From assembly GCF_030010415.1 (NCBI RefSeq), contig NZ_JASCSA010000015.1: DNA of 64,000 nt; one strand, given 5' to 3'. Position 1 is the first letter of the stretch. Every line of letters starts with the position of its first letter. Origin of the DNA: Cobetia amphilecti (GTDB taxonomy: Bacteria; Pseudomonadota; Gammaproteobacteria; Pseudomonadales; Halomonadaceae). The translations under genes were made by a program, and so were the position numbers. Below are positions 1 to 8,974 of this stretch, one piece after another. Under the pieces are notes generated by a model. That model was not told where the DNA came from, ran no database searches, and saw only the letters and a list, made by a program, of their open reading frames with translations.

Positions 1-2148
1 TCGCATGTAGGTCTGTCGGAAAGGCTTTGCTGTCAGGTTGAGGCTCGCCCTGCGCCTCGACCACCACATGGCCAGTGCCTCCTCGTTTTCAGGCCATGAC
101 AGCCAAGTCTTTCCCTTTCGTGGCCAGTTTTGACGCCAAGCGGTCTGCCACGCCTCTAGGGTATCGAGGTTCTGGCAAACCGGGAGAGGTAGCGGTATTA
201 CCCGGCTTTCTCTGTAGTGCCCCGAATCCTTGTCAGCGACCCAAAGCAGACGTCCACGCCGAGACATTCGCGTAGTGGGGCCTATCGGGCGCAGTCCTGC
301 TGTCAACTGAACGCCCAGGAGCGTGTAGCAGCAAAGGGCGCTATTGAGTTCGATCAAGGCCGAGCAGACATCTTGCGAATGACTTTGCGTACGGGCGGCT
401 TTGGGGAAGTCAGAAAGGCCAGCTTGCACCAGATCATATAAGCCCTTCAGTGCCTCTCTGGCCGTATGGAGCGTCGGTGTCACGCTCGAGCCCAAGGCCG
501 TGATGGCTTGTGTCTCATTGGGAAGTGCAACCGCTTTCTTTGGTGTTGCGATTCCCCACCATTCAAGCGACGCGTTCATGAGCCGCTGTAGCTCACGCAT
601 GGGCATCTTGCGGTAAGCGGCAGGCGCTGCCGTTTTCAGACTGAGTTCCCCGTTAAGCCACTCTGCTTCGATATCCGTCTTCGCCATGCCGAGAATGTGA
701 TGCCGCGCGGCTCTGACAACGCGCTGAGCCGTGGGGGTGGTGCCAGTGTCTGACCTCATGTGTTGCACCAGCTGGCGATTGAGCAGCGTCAGGGTCTTTA
801 TCAGAGGCTGAGTTGTCGCATCACTCAATTGATTGAGTGATGCCGCGAGGGTGTCCGGTAGCCGTAGAGAGAGTGGTGGACTGCCTGACGGTGCATGAAT
901 GACGGGGACGTAGAGTGTCCTACTTTCAGCAACCCACTGCAGCGGTTGACCACGCGATACCGCCGTAGTGCGGAGCAGCGCTTCCTGCGCTACATCCGTC
1001 ACACGCATCTGGCTGAGACGCACGGGGGCAATACCAGTCGCGAGTACAAGCTGCACCAGCAGTTTGGCATCAGGCGGCAGAGGTAATGCCAGTATCCTGC
1101 GGATCTGCCCCTGAGTCGTGGCGAAAGTCGACAGACTCCCCAGGCTCTGCGCGATAGAGGTTTGTTGACGCTTGCGAGCGATTACCCTGCAATCTTCCGG
1201 TGTCAGCAGGCTGTCCCCCTTGCGATAGAAGGGGGCTTCCTCTTCTTGCTGGTGTGAGACGCTGTCTCGTTCGAGGCTGGCATCCTCGTCCCCGTCCGGG
1301 CGCAGTGGTGCATCGAGTGTCTCAGGTAGTTCAGGGCTGGAGGCAACAGGCGAGAAGTTGTGCTTGAAAGTGTCTTGAAAAAAGACAGAGCGTTGCGGGC
1401 TTCTTTTCGTGTAGCGCGCGCGTCGAGTTCCAAGGGCTGGATTACCGGAGAGCAGTTCATAGGCTCGATTCAAACGGTTATAAAGCTTCGACTTATCGTT
1501 CGCCAGCCAGGGCATGCTTTTCCAGGCACTGAGCAACGAGAGACTGGCAGAATGACTCCATACGATCGGGTGCTGCCAACGTGGCAACATGTACCTCAAT
1601 GCGATGCGTAACGTCGACAGATGTTGGTAATAGATACTGGGATCGACAAGAGGGCCTGAGTGGTAACCCGCCATGTCGCGCAGGGCGAGGCGAATCAATC
1701 GTCGATTGTGCTCAATGGGAGACTGCTCGCCATTGTTTGGCAAGAATGCGAGGTAGGGTGTTGAGGCTGTACCGTGGCGTGCAATCTGTGATGCCTGAGT
1801 TGCGATATCTGTTCGCACCATGGTGGGGCCGAATTTGTCGGGAAAGGTCAGGTGACTATGTAAGGGATGGCTCTGACGTATTGTCTGTAAAGGGCCCGGC
1901 TCAAGTGGGAGAAGCCTCAGGAGCTTGCTAATGAGGTCAAGCAATTCAGGATCGTTCTCATCCTGCGCATGAATCTGAGCGGATATCCAGAGGTCCGCTT
2001 GGCTGCAGGGGGGGAGGTTGCGCTGAAGAAACGGCCATAAGTGCCTTTCCTCTGACGCTGACAATACTCGGTCACCCAGTTGATCTGCCCATTGGCGGAG
2101 TATTGTCTCGGGGAGCCACGTCTTGCTCTCGAGAGTGTCATGCGTCAT
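1..2148 (-). CDS. Large recombinase-module protein, incomplete at window edge
   Basis: An open frame of 716 codons starts at ATG 2148 and has no stop before base 1, so the C-terminus lies outside the window. I translated it by hand and the frame closes exactly on bases 3-1. The start overlaps the stop of the upstream gene by ATGA, which implies translational coupling. Two segments resemble the arginine-I region of tyrosine recombinases: ATGIAPVRLSQMRVTDV, and later TAGLRPIGPTTRMSRRGRLL. I cannot place a complete R-K-HxxR-Y set because the end is missing. Together with the bona fide recombinase two genes upstream this suggests an accessory recombinase-like partner, as in Tn554-type or other multi-recombinase modules. 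The family assignment is inference. Confidence 0.7.
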   Translation of the reverse strand, partial: MTHDTLESKTWLPETILRQWADQLGDRVLSASEERHLWPFLQRNLPPCSQADLWISAQIHAQDENDPELLDLISKLLRLLPLEPGPLQTIRQSHPLHSHLTFPDKFGPTMVRTDIATQASQIARHGTASTPYLAFLPNNGEQSPIEHNRRLIRLALRDMAGYHSGPLVDPSIYYQHLSTLRIALRYMLPRWQHPIVWSHSASLSLLSAWKSMPWLANDKSKLYNRLNRAYELLSGNPALGTRRARYTKRSPQRSVFFQDTFKHNFSPVASSPELPETLDAPLRPDGDEDASLERDSVSHQQEEEAPFYRKGDSLLTPEDCRVIARKRQQTSIAQSLGSLSTFATTQGQIRRILALPLPPDAKLLVQLVLATGIAPVRLSQMRVTDVAQEALLRTTAVSRGQPLQWVAESRTLYVPVIHAPSGSPPLSLRLPDTLAASLNQLSDATTQPLIKTLTLLNRQLVQHMRSDTGTTPTAQRVVRAARHHILGMAKTDIEAEWLNGELSLKTAAPAAYRKMPMRELQRLMNASLEWWGIATPKKAVALPNETQAITALGSSVTPTLHTAREALKGLYDLVQAGLSDFPKAARTQSHSQDVCSALIELNSALCCYTLLGVQLTAGLRPIGPTTRMSRRGRLLWVADKDSGHYRESRVIPLPLPVCQNLDTLEAWQTAWRQNWPRKGKTWLSWPENEEALAMWWSRRRASLNLTAKPFRQTYMR

Positions 2149-2957
2149 GACGAGGAGCTCTCTGTGTCGTCCTGCTGATCGTCAAACAGATCGCCGATCT
2201 TCTGGTTGGCCACCTGAGGCTTGCAAGTCGGTGAGGGGGCGGGATTCACTGTGTCCGGGGGTGTGCTCAGCGCTTTTTGCCATCGGGGCGGCGTTGTCGG
2301 CTTAGACGCTGGGGGAGTGATAGTCGCTGAGGTTGGTGCCTCCTTTTGTGCCTCGTTCTCCCGTTTTGTCGCGGTAGAGGGTGACTCTGACACCACGGGC
2401 TCATCGTCGGGACTACGCTGCCCTTTCGGGCTATGAGCGCGTTGCAGCGTACTCTTGGCCCAGCGTCCTTGGGTCAAGATCATGAGGCTCTTGATATCCA
2501 GGGTGGGTTTCGATAACCCGAATACGATGCGAGCCAGTTTCTCTTCCAGTCCAGGCTTTTCGTTGAGCTGCTTGATGAAGGCTCGGGCGTCCATCACGTG
2601 TGAGGTATTGAAAAGCTCCTGGGGCAGTACCTCTGACAGGTAGCGCAACACCTCCAGCTCCTCATAGGTGAGGGTTTGCCGATCCACCTCGAAAACCTGA
2701 ATGGAATGGAAGTTCTCGAGAGTGAGTCCACTTAATTGGCGCAAGAGCGTCCCATTGTTGAGCAACTCAGCATGGCCCTGAGCACTGACAAGCACGATGG
2801 GTAGGTGCCGGAGCAGAACACGCTTGTGAGATATCGTTGCGCCTTTGCGCGAGGGGGGAAGGTGGATGAGATCGCCAAGGGAGCGTCGTGAACGACTCCG
2901 TAACTTGCCTGAGATGACAAACTCAGCCTCAGGTAGTGGGGCGTAGGTATCGGTCAT
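2145..2957 (-). CDS. Hypothetical middle gene of recombinase module
   Basis: Encodes 270 residues of no family I recognise. Residues 1-170 look folded, with mixed helix-forming sequence (for example LTYEELEVLRYLSEVLP). The C-terminal 100 residues are low complexity, rich in Pro, Ser, Thr and Glu, and end in a Ser run, so that part is probably disordered. There is no signal peptide or membrane segment. It lies 115 bp after the tyrosine recombinase and its stop overlaps the start of the large third gene, so the three genes probably form one transcript. By position it could be a small DNA-binding or adaptor partner of the recombinases. That role is a guess from context only. Confidence 0.65.
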   Translation of the reverse strand: MTDTYAPLPEAEFVISGKLRSRSRRSLGDLIHLPPSRKGATISHKRVLLRHLPIVLVSAQGHAELLNNGTLLRQLSGLTLENFHSIQVFEVDRQTLTYEELEVLRYLSEVLPQELFNTSHVMDARAFIKQLNEKPGLEEKLARIVFGLSKPTLDIKSLMILTQGRWAKSTLQRAHSPKGQRSPDDEPVVSESPSTATKRENEAQKEAPTSATITPPASKPTTPPRWQKALSTPPDTVNPAPSPTCKPQVANQKIGDLFDDQQDDTESSSS

Positions 2958-2981
2958 GATCCCTCCTTGGTGTCTTATTAA

Positions 2982-3023
2982 TTACCTCATCCTTATAGTA
3001 GGATAAATATCACCTCATTGGTG
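2982..3023. promoter_or_regulatory. Palindromes upstream of the recombinase-module middle gene
   Basis: The 115-bp gap between the recombinase and the 270-residue gene holds the palindrome ATCCT-N6-AGGAT (2989-3004), the palindrome CACC-N5-GGTG (3011-3023), and a direct repeat ACCTCAT about 28 bp apart. It could be an operator, or a recombinase core or arm site. No function is shown by the sequence. Confidence 0.3.
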
Positions 3024-3072
3024 TCCATGGAAGTGCTACCGTCCTTGGCAGCGCTTTTCAGAGTGCGAGCTA

Positions 3073-4065
3073 TCAAAAGATGTCGTTGCCCGGGTCATGC
3101 ATGTCATCCGCCATGCGAATGTAGCGTTCGAAGGTTTTCTGGTCCCGGTGTCCGCTGATGCGCTTTATCTGTTGGTCGCTCTTCCCGCGGAGATGTGCTT
3201 CGGTAATGAAGCCAGCACGAAAGCTGTGGGTCGTGAAGCCTTCCTCTGCTAGACCCGCCCGTATGAGCGCCTGTTTGAGAAGGTTGCTGAAGGTGACGGG
3301 ATGCATTCTGCCGGCTCCCAGCCCGCCTCCCTGATCAATGGATCGATATAAGGCACCTCGCTGAATACCGCTCCGCTCCAACCAGGCTTCCAGCAGACTC
3401 ACCGGACAGCAACGACCGCCCGCAGGATTACGGGGAAGCGTCTTTTGCTCGATCCGTCCGCTTTGATTGGTTTTACTGTGGCGCAACGTGATCACGATAC
3501 CGCCATCACGCCACTCGATATCCTCCCTGTAGAGTGCGACCACCTCACTGGAGCGAAACGCTCCGTAGAAACACAGACAGAACATGCTGGCATTACGTAA
3601 ATCCCGCGGTGACTCGAGATCCAGCGCATTCAGCAGCTGTTGTAAATGATGGAGTCGCAATGCGGGCGCTTGACGTTGCCGTCCATCACTCTTGCGATGA
3701 ATCCCCTTCAATACGCCCTTCACTTCCAGGCTCAGGGTGGGAGAGGGCAACTGCATGTAAACATGCCAGGTGCCCAGCGAGCTGGCATGGCGGGAAATCG
3801 TGGCAGGCTTGCGGCCTTTGATATGCAACTCGGCCAGATAATTGGCAACTTGCTGGGCAGTGGCGGGGAGTGAGTAGCCGGCTTTCAAGAAGCCTCGAAT
3901 ATCTGATCGGAATGCCAGAATCGTGTTCTTGGCCATGCTGTCAGACAGCAATCGTCTGGCAGCGCGTGACAATTCCATATCGCCTGTCAGTGCATGGCTA
4001 TCTTCCATGTCGGACCATGACGACACATCGGTGGGCAGGCCTGCGGCCTTCTTCTTAGGCGACAT
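3073..4065 (-). CDS. Tyrosine recombinase/integrase
   Basis: A 330-residue phage-integrase-family recombinase. The N-terminal SAM-like core-binding domain is about residues 30-120 (SDSMAKNTILAFRSDIRGFL...). The catalytic domain follows, with Arg I in CFYGAFRSSEVVAL, Lys in HSKTNQ, the THSFRAGF box, and the histidine and nucleophilic tyrosine in ISGHRDQKTFERYIRM near the C-terminus. All catalytic residues are present, so it is probably active in site-specific strand exchange. It is the first gene of a three-gene minus-strand set. It sits at the boundary between this set and the core-type urea operon, which fits the edge of an integrated island. No tRNA or clear attachment repeat is visible beside it. 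Confidence 0.93.
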   Translation of the reverse strand: MSPKKKAAGLPTDVSSWSDMEDSHALTGDMELSRAARRLLSDSMAKNTILAFRSDIRGFLKAGYSLPATAQQVANYLAELHIKGRKPATISRHASSLGTWHVYMQLPSPTLSLEVKGVLKGIHRKSDGRQRQAPALRLHHLQQLLNALDLESPRDLRNASMFCLCFYGAFRSSEVVALYREDIEWRDGGIVITLRHSKTNQSGRIEQKTLPRNPAGGRCCPVSLLEAWLERSGIQRGALYRSIDQGGGLGAGRMHPVTFSNLLKQALIRAGLAEEGFTTHSFRAGFITEAHLRGKSDQQIKRISGHRDQKTFERYIRMADDMHDPGNDIF

Positions 4066-4503
4066 GATTTCCTCCTTGCGATGTGGCTGAGCAGAAGGAA
4101 GGAAGACACATTGAGGCTGTTCGCTTTACACCGAAGAGTGAAGGAATACATGGCAGTGGGATGATCATGAAGTACCTCGATTAGCAGGCAGTATCTGACG
4201 CCGGTTCGGTGGCGCCTCTTGTCCTGCGGAGTCGCTTGCAGGCAACTCCCACGCTATCGAGCTTCGTGAAGCTGGGAAGGCAATTTTCAGTGGGCCGATG
4301 GCTGTAATCCTGCAGTCTATATAACAGGTGCCACTCTTGTTCGAGGGGAACGAGATAACACAGGTGAGGGAAGTATGACTGGCATGACATATCGCCTGTG
4401 TTCGATGTGTCGTTAGGTAGGACTGCACCAGTAAGCGACACAGCACTTAGAAGAAGGATTTCAACTCGCCATGTGGCAGAGCACAGACCAAGAAAATTGC
4501 GAA
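4066..4503. other. Intergenic stretch between island and urea operon
   Basis: About 440 bp without a convincing gene. Two overlapping minus-strand frames of 93 and 114 codons exist, but they lack a family match, a good ribosome site and coding-like composition. The right part leads into the regulatory region of the urea operon. An attachment-site half could lie here, but I found no matching repeat in the window. Confidence 0.4.
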
Positions 4504-4504
4504 A

Positions 4505-4522
4505 GATCACCAGGTTGGTGCG
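4505..4522. promoter_or_regulatory. Weaker NtrC-like site
   Basis: The sequence TCACC-AGGT-TGGTGCG (4507-4522) matches the NtrC consensus TGCACC-N4-TGGTGCA at most positions. Its centre is about 41 bp, four helical turns, upstream of the perfect site at 4547-4563. That is typical of paired NtrC enhancer sites. Confidence 0.5.
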
Positions 4523-4546
4523 CATGGAAAGAGGTATATGTTTCTA

Positions 4547-4563
4547 TGCACCTGATTGGTGCA
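4547..4563. promoter_or_regulatory. Perfect NtrC (GlnG) binding site
   Basis: TGCACCTGATTGGTGCA is an exact match to the NtrC consensus TGCACC-N4-TGGTGCA. It lies about 110 bp upstream of the predicted sigma-54 start point, in the usual enhancer range. This predicts activation of the urea transport and urease genes under nitrogen limitation. Confidence 0.85.
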
Positions 4564-4641
4564 CTCAGGATATTTAATTCTCTAACGAAAAATAGTGGTG
4601 GCGGTGGAATGTACTAAGCAAGTCGGCCCTATGCCATTGAT

Positions 4642-4657
4642 TGGCATATCGATTGCA
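4642..4657 (+). promoter_or_regulatory. Sigma-54 promoter of urtA
   Basis: TGGCATATCGATTGCA matches the -24/-12 consensus TGGCAC-N5-TTGCW, with the invariant GG (4643-4644) and GC (4655-4656) exactly 12 bp apart. Transcription should start near 4668, leaving a leader of about 36 nt before the urtA start. This also rules out the in-frame TTG at 4641 as a start codon, because it lies inside the promoter. Confidence 0.85.
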
Positions 4658-4703
4658 CTACACGAGGAGGGGTAACAAGTACAACAAGATACGAGGGAAT
4701 GTC

Positions 4704-6002
4704 GTGAACAAGAAAATCGCTGCCGCAATGCTATCCGCCTGTGTCGGTTTCTCGCTGGCCAATGTCGCCCAGGCAGAAGAAGGGCCGATCAAGGTCGGTA
4801 TCCTGCATTCGCTGTCCGGCACCATGGCGATCAGTGAATCGACCCTGAAAGACACCATGCTGATGCTGATCGAAAAACAGAACGAGGAGGGCGGACTGCT
4901 GGGACGCAAGCTGGAGCCTGTCGTGGTCGACCCGGCCTCCAACTGGCCGCTGTTCGCTGAGAAGGCGCGTGAGCTACTGGCGCAGGACAAGGTCGACGTG
5001 ATCTTCGGCAATTGGACGTCCGTCTCGCGCAAGTCAGTGCTGCCGGTGGTCGAGGAGCTCAATGGTCTGCTGTTCTATCCGGTGCAGTATGAGGGCGAGG
5101 AGTCCTCGGAGAACGTCTTCTACACCGGAGCGGCGCCCAATCAGCAGGCGATTCCGGCAGTGGATTACCTGATGAACGACGTGGGCGTGGAGCGCTGGGT
5201 GCTGGCGGGCACGGATTATGTCTATCCGCGTACCACCAACAAGATCCTGGCCGCCTACCTCAAGTCGAAGGGCGTGGCGGACGAGGATGTGATGGTCAAT
5301 TACACCCCCTTCGGCCATTCCAACTGGCAGTCCATCGTCTCGGACATCAAGTCCTTCGGCAGCGCCGGCAAGAAGACGGCCGTGGTGTCCACCATCAATG
5401 GCGATGCCAACGTGCCGTTCTATCGTGAGCTGGCCAACCAGGGCATCAATGCCGAGGACATCCCGGTGGTGGCTTTCTCGGTGGGCGAGCAGGAGCTTTC
5501 GGGCATCGATACCGCGCCGCTGGTCGGTCACCTGGCCGCCTGGAACTACTTCATGAGCGTGGACAGCGACACCAACTACGACTTCATCGATGAGTGGATC
5601 GATTACACCGGCAAGGAAGATGCGGTTACCAATGACCCGATGGAAGCGCACTACATCGGCTTCAACATGTGGATGGAAGCCGCGCGCAAGGCCGGCAGCG
5701 TCGAGGTCGATGCGGTCAAGGACGCCATCATCGGTGTCTCGGTCCCCAACCTGACCGGCGGCTACGCCACCATGATGCCCAACCATCACATCACCAAGCC
5801 GGTGCTGATCGGCGAGATCCAGGACAACGGCCAGTTCTCCGTCGTCTGGCAGACCCCGTCCACCGTGGCAGGCGATGCCTGGTCGGATTATCTGGAAGGT
5901 TCCAAGGACCTGATCAGTGACTGGCGCAAGCCAATGGAATGCGGCAATTACAATGTCGTGACCCATTCCTGTGGGGCTCAACAGAGCGTTGCGGCGCAAT
6001 GA
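4704..6002 (+). CDS. urtA: Urea ABC transporter, substrate-binding protein
   Basis: A periplasmic urea-binding protein of the high-affinity UrtABCDE importer. From GTG 4704 it is 432 residues, the usual family length, with a signal peptide (MNKKIAAAMLSACVGFSLA, cut after NVAQA). The mature part is a type I periplasmic fold (KVGILHSLSGTMAISESTL, the GNWTSVSRKSVLPVVEE segment and LLFYPVQYEGEE), as in UrtA. I chose GTG 4704 because the site ACGAGGG (4691-4697) lies just upstream and the frame further upstream overlaps the sigma-54 promoter. It is the first gene of a long operon and is presumably nitrogen-regulated. Confidence 0.96.
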   Translation: MNKKIAAAMLSACVGFSLANVAQAEEGPIKVGILHSLSGTMAISESTLKDTMLMLIEKQNEEGGLLGRKLEPVVVDPASNWPLFAEKARELLAQDKVDVIFGNWTSVSRKSVLPVVEELNGLLFYPVQYEGEESSENVFYTGAAPNQQAIPAVDYLMNDVGVERWVLAGTDYVYPRTTNKILAAYLKSKGVADEDVMVNYTPFGHSNWQSIVSDIKSFGSAGKKTAVVSTINGDANVPFYRELANQGINAEDIPVVAFSVGEQELSGIDTAPLVGHLAAWNYFMSVDSDTNYDFIDEWIDYTGKEDAVTNDPMEAHYIGFNMWMEAARKAGSVEVDAVKDAIIGVSVPNLTGGYATMMPNHHITKPVLIGEIQDNGQFSVVWQTPSTVAGDAWSDYLEGSKDLISDWRKPMECGNYNVVTHSCGAQQSVAAQ

Positions 6003-6031
6003 TGCGTAGCACGTTCTAAGAGCGAGGCGGC

Positions 6032-7789
6032 ATGCAGGCTCCCCTGCACGCTGCCTCGTTGAGTGTCAGCTCCGAGGCCACGATGCCCTCGGAGACTGAT
6101 GACGCCTTTGCGCGTTCACCATGGATGGCCTTCTTGATGTCTATCTCCGTTGCAACGATGTACCGCGGGTGCTGGCAGTGGATGCTGCTGGTCTGTCTTT
6201 TGTCATTCCCCCTGTTTGCCGCTGCCCAGTCCGAGTCTGCGACTGGCCAGTCTGCGCGCCTGTCTGACGGCGCTGCTCAATCCCTGTTGACCCGGCTCGC
6301 CGAGGCACGCAACCCGGCCAAGCCAGCCGTGATCGATGAGATCGCGATGAGCGGCGATGCACGTGCACGTGGCTGGCTGGAAGCCTTTTCTGCCAGCAAG
6401 CTGGCTCGTCTCAAGGACGCCGAGCGCTTCTTGATCATCGACAACAATCGCGGCCGCGAATGGGCCGTCTCCGACGCCCTGTCGGGAGAATCGGCGGGCA
6501 AGGTCTCGCGCCGCGATCTCAAGGCACTGCGCAGCAACAACTCGCTGCGTGGGCATATCGATGGCGTGCTGTCGATGATCGACCTGTCTTCTCCGGATGC
6601 CGAGGTCAGACTCGCGGCGGCGCGCGGCCTGCGCGGCAGTGTCGATGAGGCCATGGCCGAGCGGCTGCCGAGCCTGATCGAGCAGGAAGGCGATGACACT
6701 ATCCGCGCCACTCTCAAGGAAGCGCTCGCCATCCAGCAGCTGGAAGCCACTGGCGACCCCGCAGCGCTGGACACACTGTCCGGCAGCCTGAACGCCGCCG
6801 CGATCGCCGCCATCAATGGCGCCGCGGCGAGTGATGATCCGCAGCTGGCCCAGGCCGCCAAGGTGGCGCTGGCCGGTATCGAGCAGAAGCTTCAGCTCAA
6901 CAGCGGGCTCGAGACACTTTATTTCGGCCTCTCGCTGGGCTCGGTACTGGTGCTGGCCGCCATCGGGCTTGCCATCACCTTCGGTGTCATGGGCGTAATC
7001 AACATGGCGCATGGCGAACTGATCATGCTGGGCGCCTACACCACCTGGGGCATGCAGCAATTGCTGCCCGGGCAGCCGGGGTTGGCGCTGCTGCTGTCGA
7101 TTCCGGCAGGCTTTCTGGTCGCGGCGTCGGTGGGTGTGATCATCGAGCGCAGCGTCATCCAGCACCTCAAGGGGCGTCCTCTTGAGACCTTGCTGGCCAC
7201 CTTCGGCATCAGCCTGATCCTGCAGCAGCTGGTGCGTACCACCATCTCGCCCTTGAATCGTATCGTGGTCACGCCGGAGTGGATGAGTGGCTCGCTGATG
7301 ATCAACGAGGCGCTGTCACTGACGCTCAATCGCCTCTACATCATCGGCTTCGCGCTGTTCGTGTTCGCCGGTCTGATGATGATCATGCGCCGTACCCGTC
7401 TCGGCCTCGAGGTGCGGGCGGTGACCCAGAACCGGGCCATGGCGCGCTCGATGGGCATCAAGGCAACCCGCGTCGACATCATGACCTTCGCGCTGGGCTC
7501 CGGTGTGGCCGGCCTTGCCGGTGTCGCGCTCTCCCAGATCACCAACGTCGGGCCGAACCTGGGCCAGAACTACATCATCGACTCCTTCATGGTCGTGGTA
7601 TTCGGCGGGGTCGGCAATCTGTGGGGCACGCTGGTGGCTGGCATGTCGCTGGGGCTGCTCAATCAGTTCCTCGAGCCCTGGGCGGGTGCGGTTCTCGCCA
7701 AGATCGTGGTGCTGGTCTTCATCATCCTGTTCATTCAAAAGCGCCCGCGGGGACTCTTCCCGCAAAAGGGCCGCGCCGCGGAGGGTTGA
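6032..7789 (+). CDS. urtB: Urea ABC transporter permease UrtB
   Basis: Inner-membrane permease of the LivH/BPD_transp_2 family. It is 585 residues from ATG 6032. Residues about 60-285 form a soluble helical, HEAT-like N-terminal region (LSDGAAQSLLTRLAEARNP..., DAEVRLAAARGLRG) typical of UrtB. The membrane permease follows from about residue 290 (LETLYFGLSLGSVLVLAAIGL) to the end. The start is uncertain: ATG 6032 has GAGCGAGGCGGC upstream, ATG 6083 follows GAGG, and ATG 6158 would begin directly at a signal-like segment (MYRGCWQWMLLVCLLSFPLF). It lies 29 bp after urtA and 3 bp before urtC. Confidence 0.94.
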   Translation: MQAPLHAASLSVSSEATMPSETDDAFARSPWMAFLMSISVATMYRGCWQWMLLVCLLSFPLFAAAQSESATGQSARLSDGAAQSLLTRLAEARNPAKPAVIDEIAMSGDARARGWLEAFSASKLARLKDAERFLIIDNNRGREWAVSDALSGESAGKVSRRDLKALRSNNSLRGHIDGVLSMIDLSSPDAEVRLAAARGLRGSVDEAMAERLPSLIEQEGDDTIRATLKEALAIQQLEATGDPAALDTLSGSLNAAAIAAINGAAASDDPQLAQAAKVALAGIEQKLQLNSGLETLYFGLSLGSVLVLAAIGLAITFGVMGVINMAHGELIMLGAYTTWGMQQLLPGQPGLALLLSIPAGFLVAASVGVIIERSVIQHLKGRPLETLLATFGISLILQQLVRTTISPLNRIVVTPEWMSGSLMINEALSLTLNRLYIIGFALFVFAGLMMIMRRTRLGLEVRAVTQNRAMARSMGIKATRVDIMTFALGSGVAGLAGVALSQITNVGPNLGQNYIIDSFMVVVFGGVGNLWGTLVAGMSLGLLNQFLEPWAGAVLAKIVVLVFIILFIQKRPRGLFPQKGRAAEG

Positions 7790-7792
7790 TCC

Positions 7793-8974
7793 ATGCCTGA
7801 TTCACGTTCCTGGCTGGCGCGCCCCTTCACGGAGCGCTCCACCCAGATATTCCTCGCGGTGCTGACGCTGTCGGTGCTCGCCATCACGCTGCTGCATGTG
7901 CTGCTGCCCGAGGGGCATCCGCTGCATGTCAGCACCTTCACCGTCACCCTGCTTGGCAAGTACCTGTGCTATGCGCTGCTGGCGGTCGCGGTGGATCTCG
8001 TCTGGGGCTACCTCGGCATTCTCAGCCTGGGCCATGGCGCCTTCTTCGCGCTGGGCGGTTACGCCATGGGCATGTACCTGATGCGCGAGATCGGTGACCG
8101 CGGCGTCTATGGCAATCCGGAGCTGCCGGACTTCATGGTCTTCCTCAACTGGCAGGAGCTGCCGTGGTTCTGGCAGGGCTTCGACATGCCGGCCTTCGCC
8201 TTCCTGATGGTGCTGTTGGCGCCGGGGCTGCTGGCGCTGGTGTTCGGCTTCCTGGCCTTCCGCTCCCGCGTCACCGGCGTCTATCTCTCGATCATCACCC
8301 AGGCGCTGACCTTCGCCTTGATGCTGGCGTTCTTCCGCAACGAGATGGGCTTCGGTGGCAACAACGGCCTGACCGACTTCAAGGACATTCTCGGCTTCGA
8401 TCTGCGCACGGATGCGGTGCGCATCGCGCTGTTCATCGCCAGTGGTGTGGCGCTGGGGCTCGGCTATCTGCTGTGTCGTGGCATCGTCGGCTCCAAGCTG
8501 GGGCGGCTGAGCATCGCCTGTCGCGACGCCGAGGCGCGCACGCGCTTCCTGGGCTACCGCGTCGAACGTGTCCAGCTGTTCATCTTCGTGGTCTCGGCGA
8601 TGCTGGCCGGGGTGGCGGGGGCGCTGTACGTGCCGCAGGTCGGCATCATCAATCCCGGCGAGTTCTCGCCGCTGTTCTCCATCGAGGTGGTGGTGTGGGT
8701 GGCGCTCGGTGGCCGCGCGACGCTCTACGGCGCCGTGCTGGGCGCGCTGATCGTCAACTACGCCAAGACGGTATTCACCGGCATCATGCCGGATGCCTGG
8801 CTGTTCGCCCTCGGCGGCCTGTTCGTGCTGGTCACCGTGCTGTTGCCCAAGGGCATCGCCGGCCTGTTCGCTCAGCGTGGCTGGGGCAGGCGTTCGCAGT
8901 CGTCTGCGGCGAAGAGCGAACCACCGTCCGAATCGGCATCCGGTTCCCGTCCCATCGAGGAGGCCACCGCATGA
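7793..8974 (+). CDS. urtC: Urea ABC transporter permease UrtC
   Basis: A 393-residue LivM-type inner-membrane permease, partner of UrtB in the urea channel. It shows many hydrophobic segments and the conserved VDLVWGYLGILSLGHGAFFALGGYAMG region near residue 65. It ends in a hydrophilic Ser/Glu-rich tail (about 35 residues). The start ATG 7793 has GGAGGG a few bases upstream, inside the end of urtB. Its stop overlaps the urtD start (ATGA at 8971-8974), so translation is coupled. Confidence 0.95.
   Translation: MPDSRSWLARPFTERSTQIFLAVLTLSVLAITLLHVLLPEGHPLHVSTFTVTLLGKYLCYALLAVAVDLVWGYLGILSLGHGAFFALGGYAMGMYLMREIGDRGVYGNPELPDFMVFLNWQELPWFWQGFDMPAFAFLMVLLAPGLLALVFGFLAFRSRVTGVYLSIITQALTFALMLAFFRNEMGFGGNNGLTDFKDILGFDLRTDAVRIALFIASGVALGLGYLLCRGIVGSKLGRLSIACRDAEARTRFLGYRVERVQLFIFVVSAMLAGVAGALYVPQVGIINPGEFSPLFSIEVVVWVALGGRATLYGAVLGALIVNYAKTVFTGIMPDAWLFALGGLFVLVTVLLPKGIAGLFAQRGWGRRSQSSAAKSEPPSESASGSRPIEEATA

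Noticed and set aside
4181..4525. 114-codon minus-strand frame upstream of urtA
   Set aside because: It overlaps the NtrC-like site, lacks a ribosome site, has no family resemblance, and a second frame of similar length overlaps it.
4641..4703. Longer urtA start at TTG 4641
   Set aside because: The TTG lies inside the sigma-54 promoter, and the added residues are not signal-peptide-like.
5034..5999. 321-codon minus-strand frame opposite urtA
   Set aside because: His/Val/Asp-rich shadow of a certain gene, typical of GC-rich DNA.
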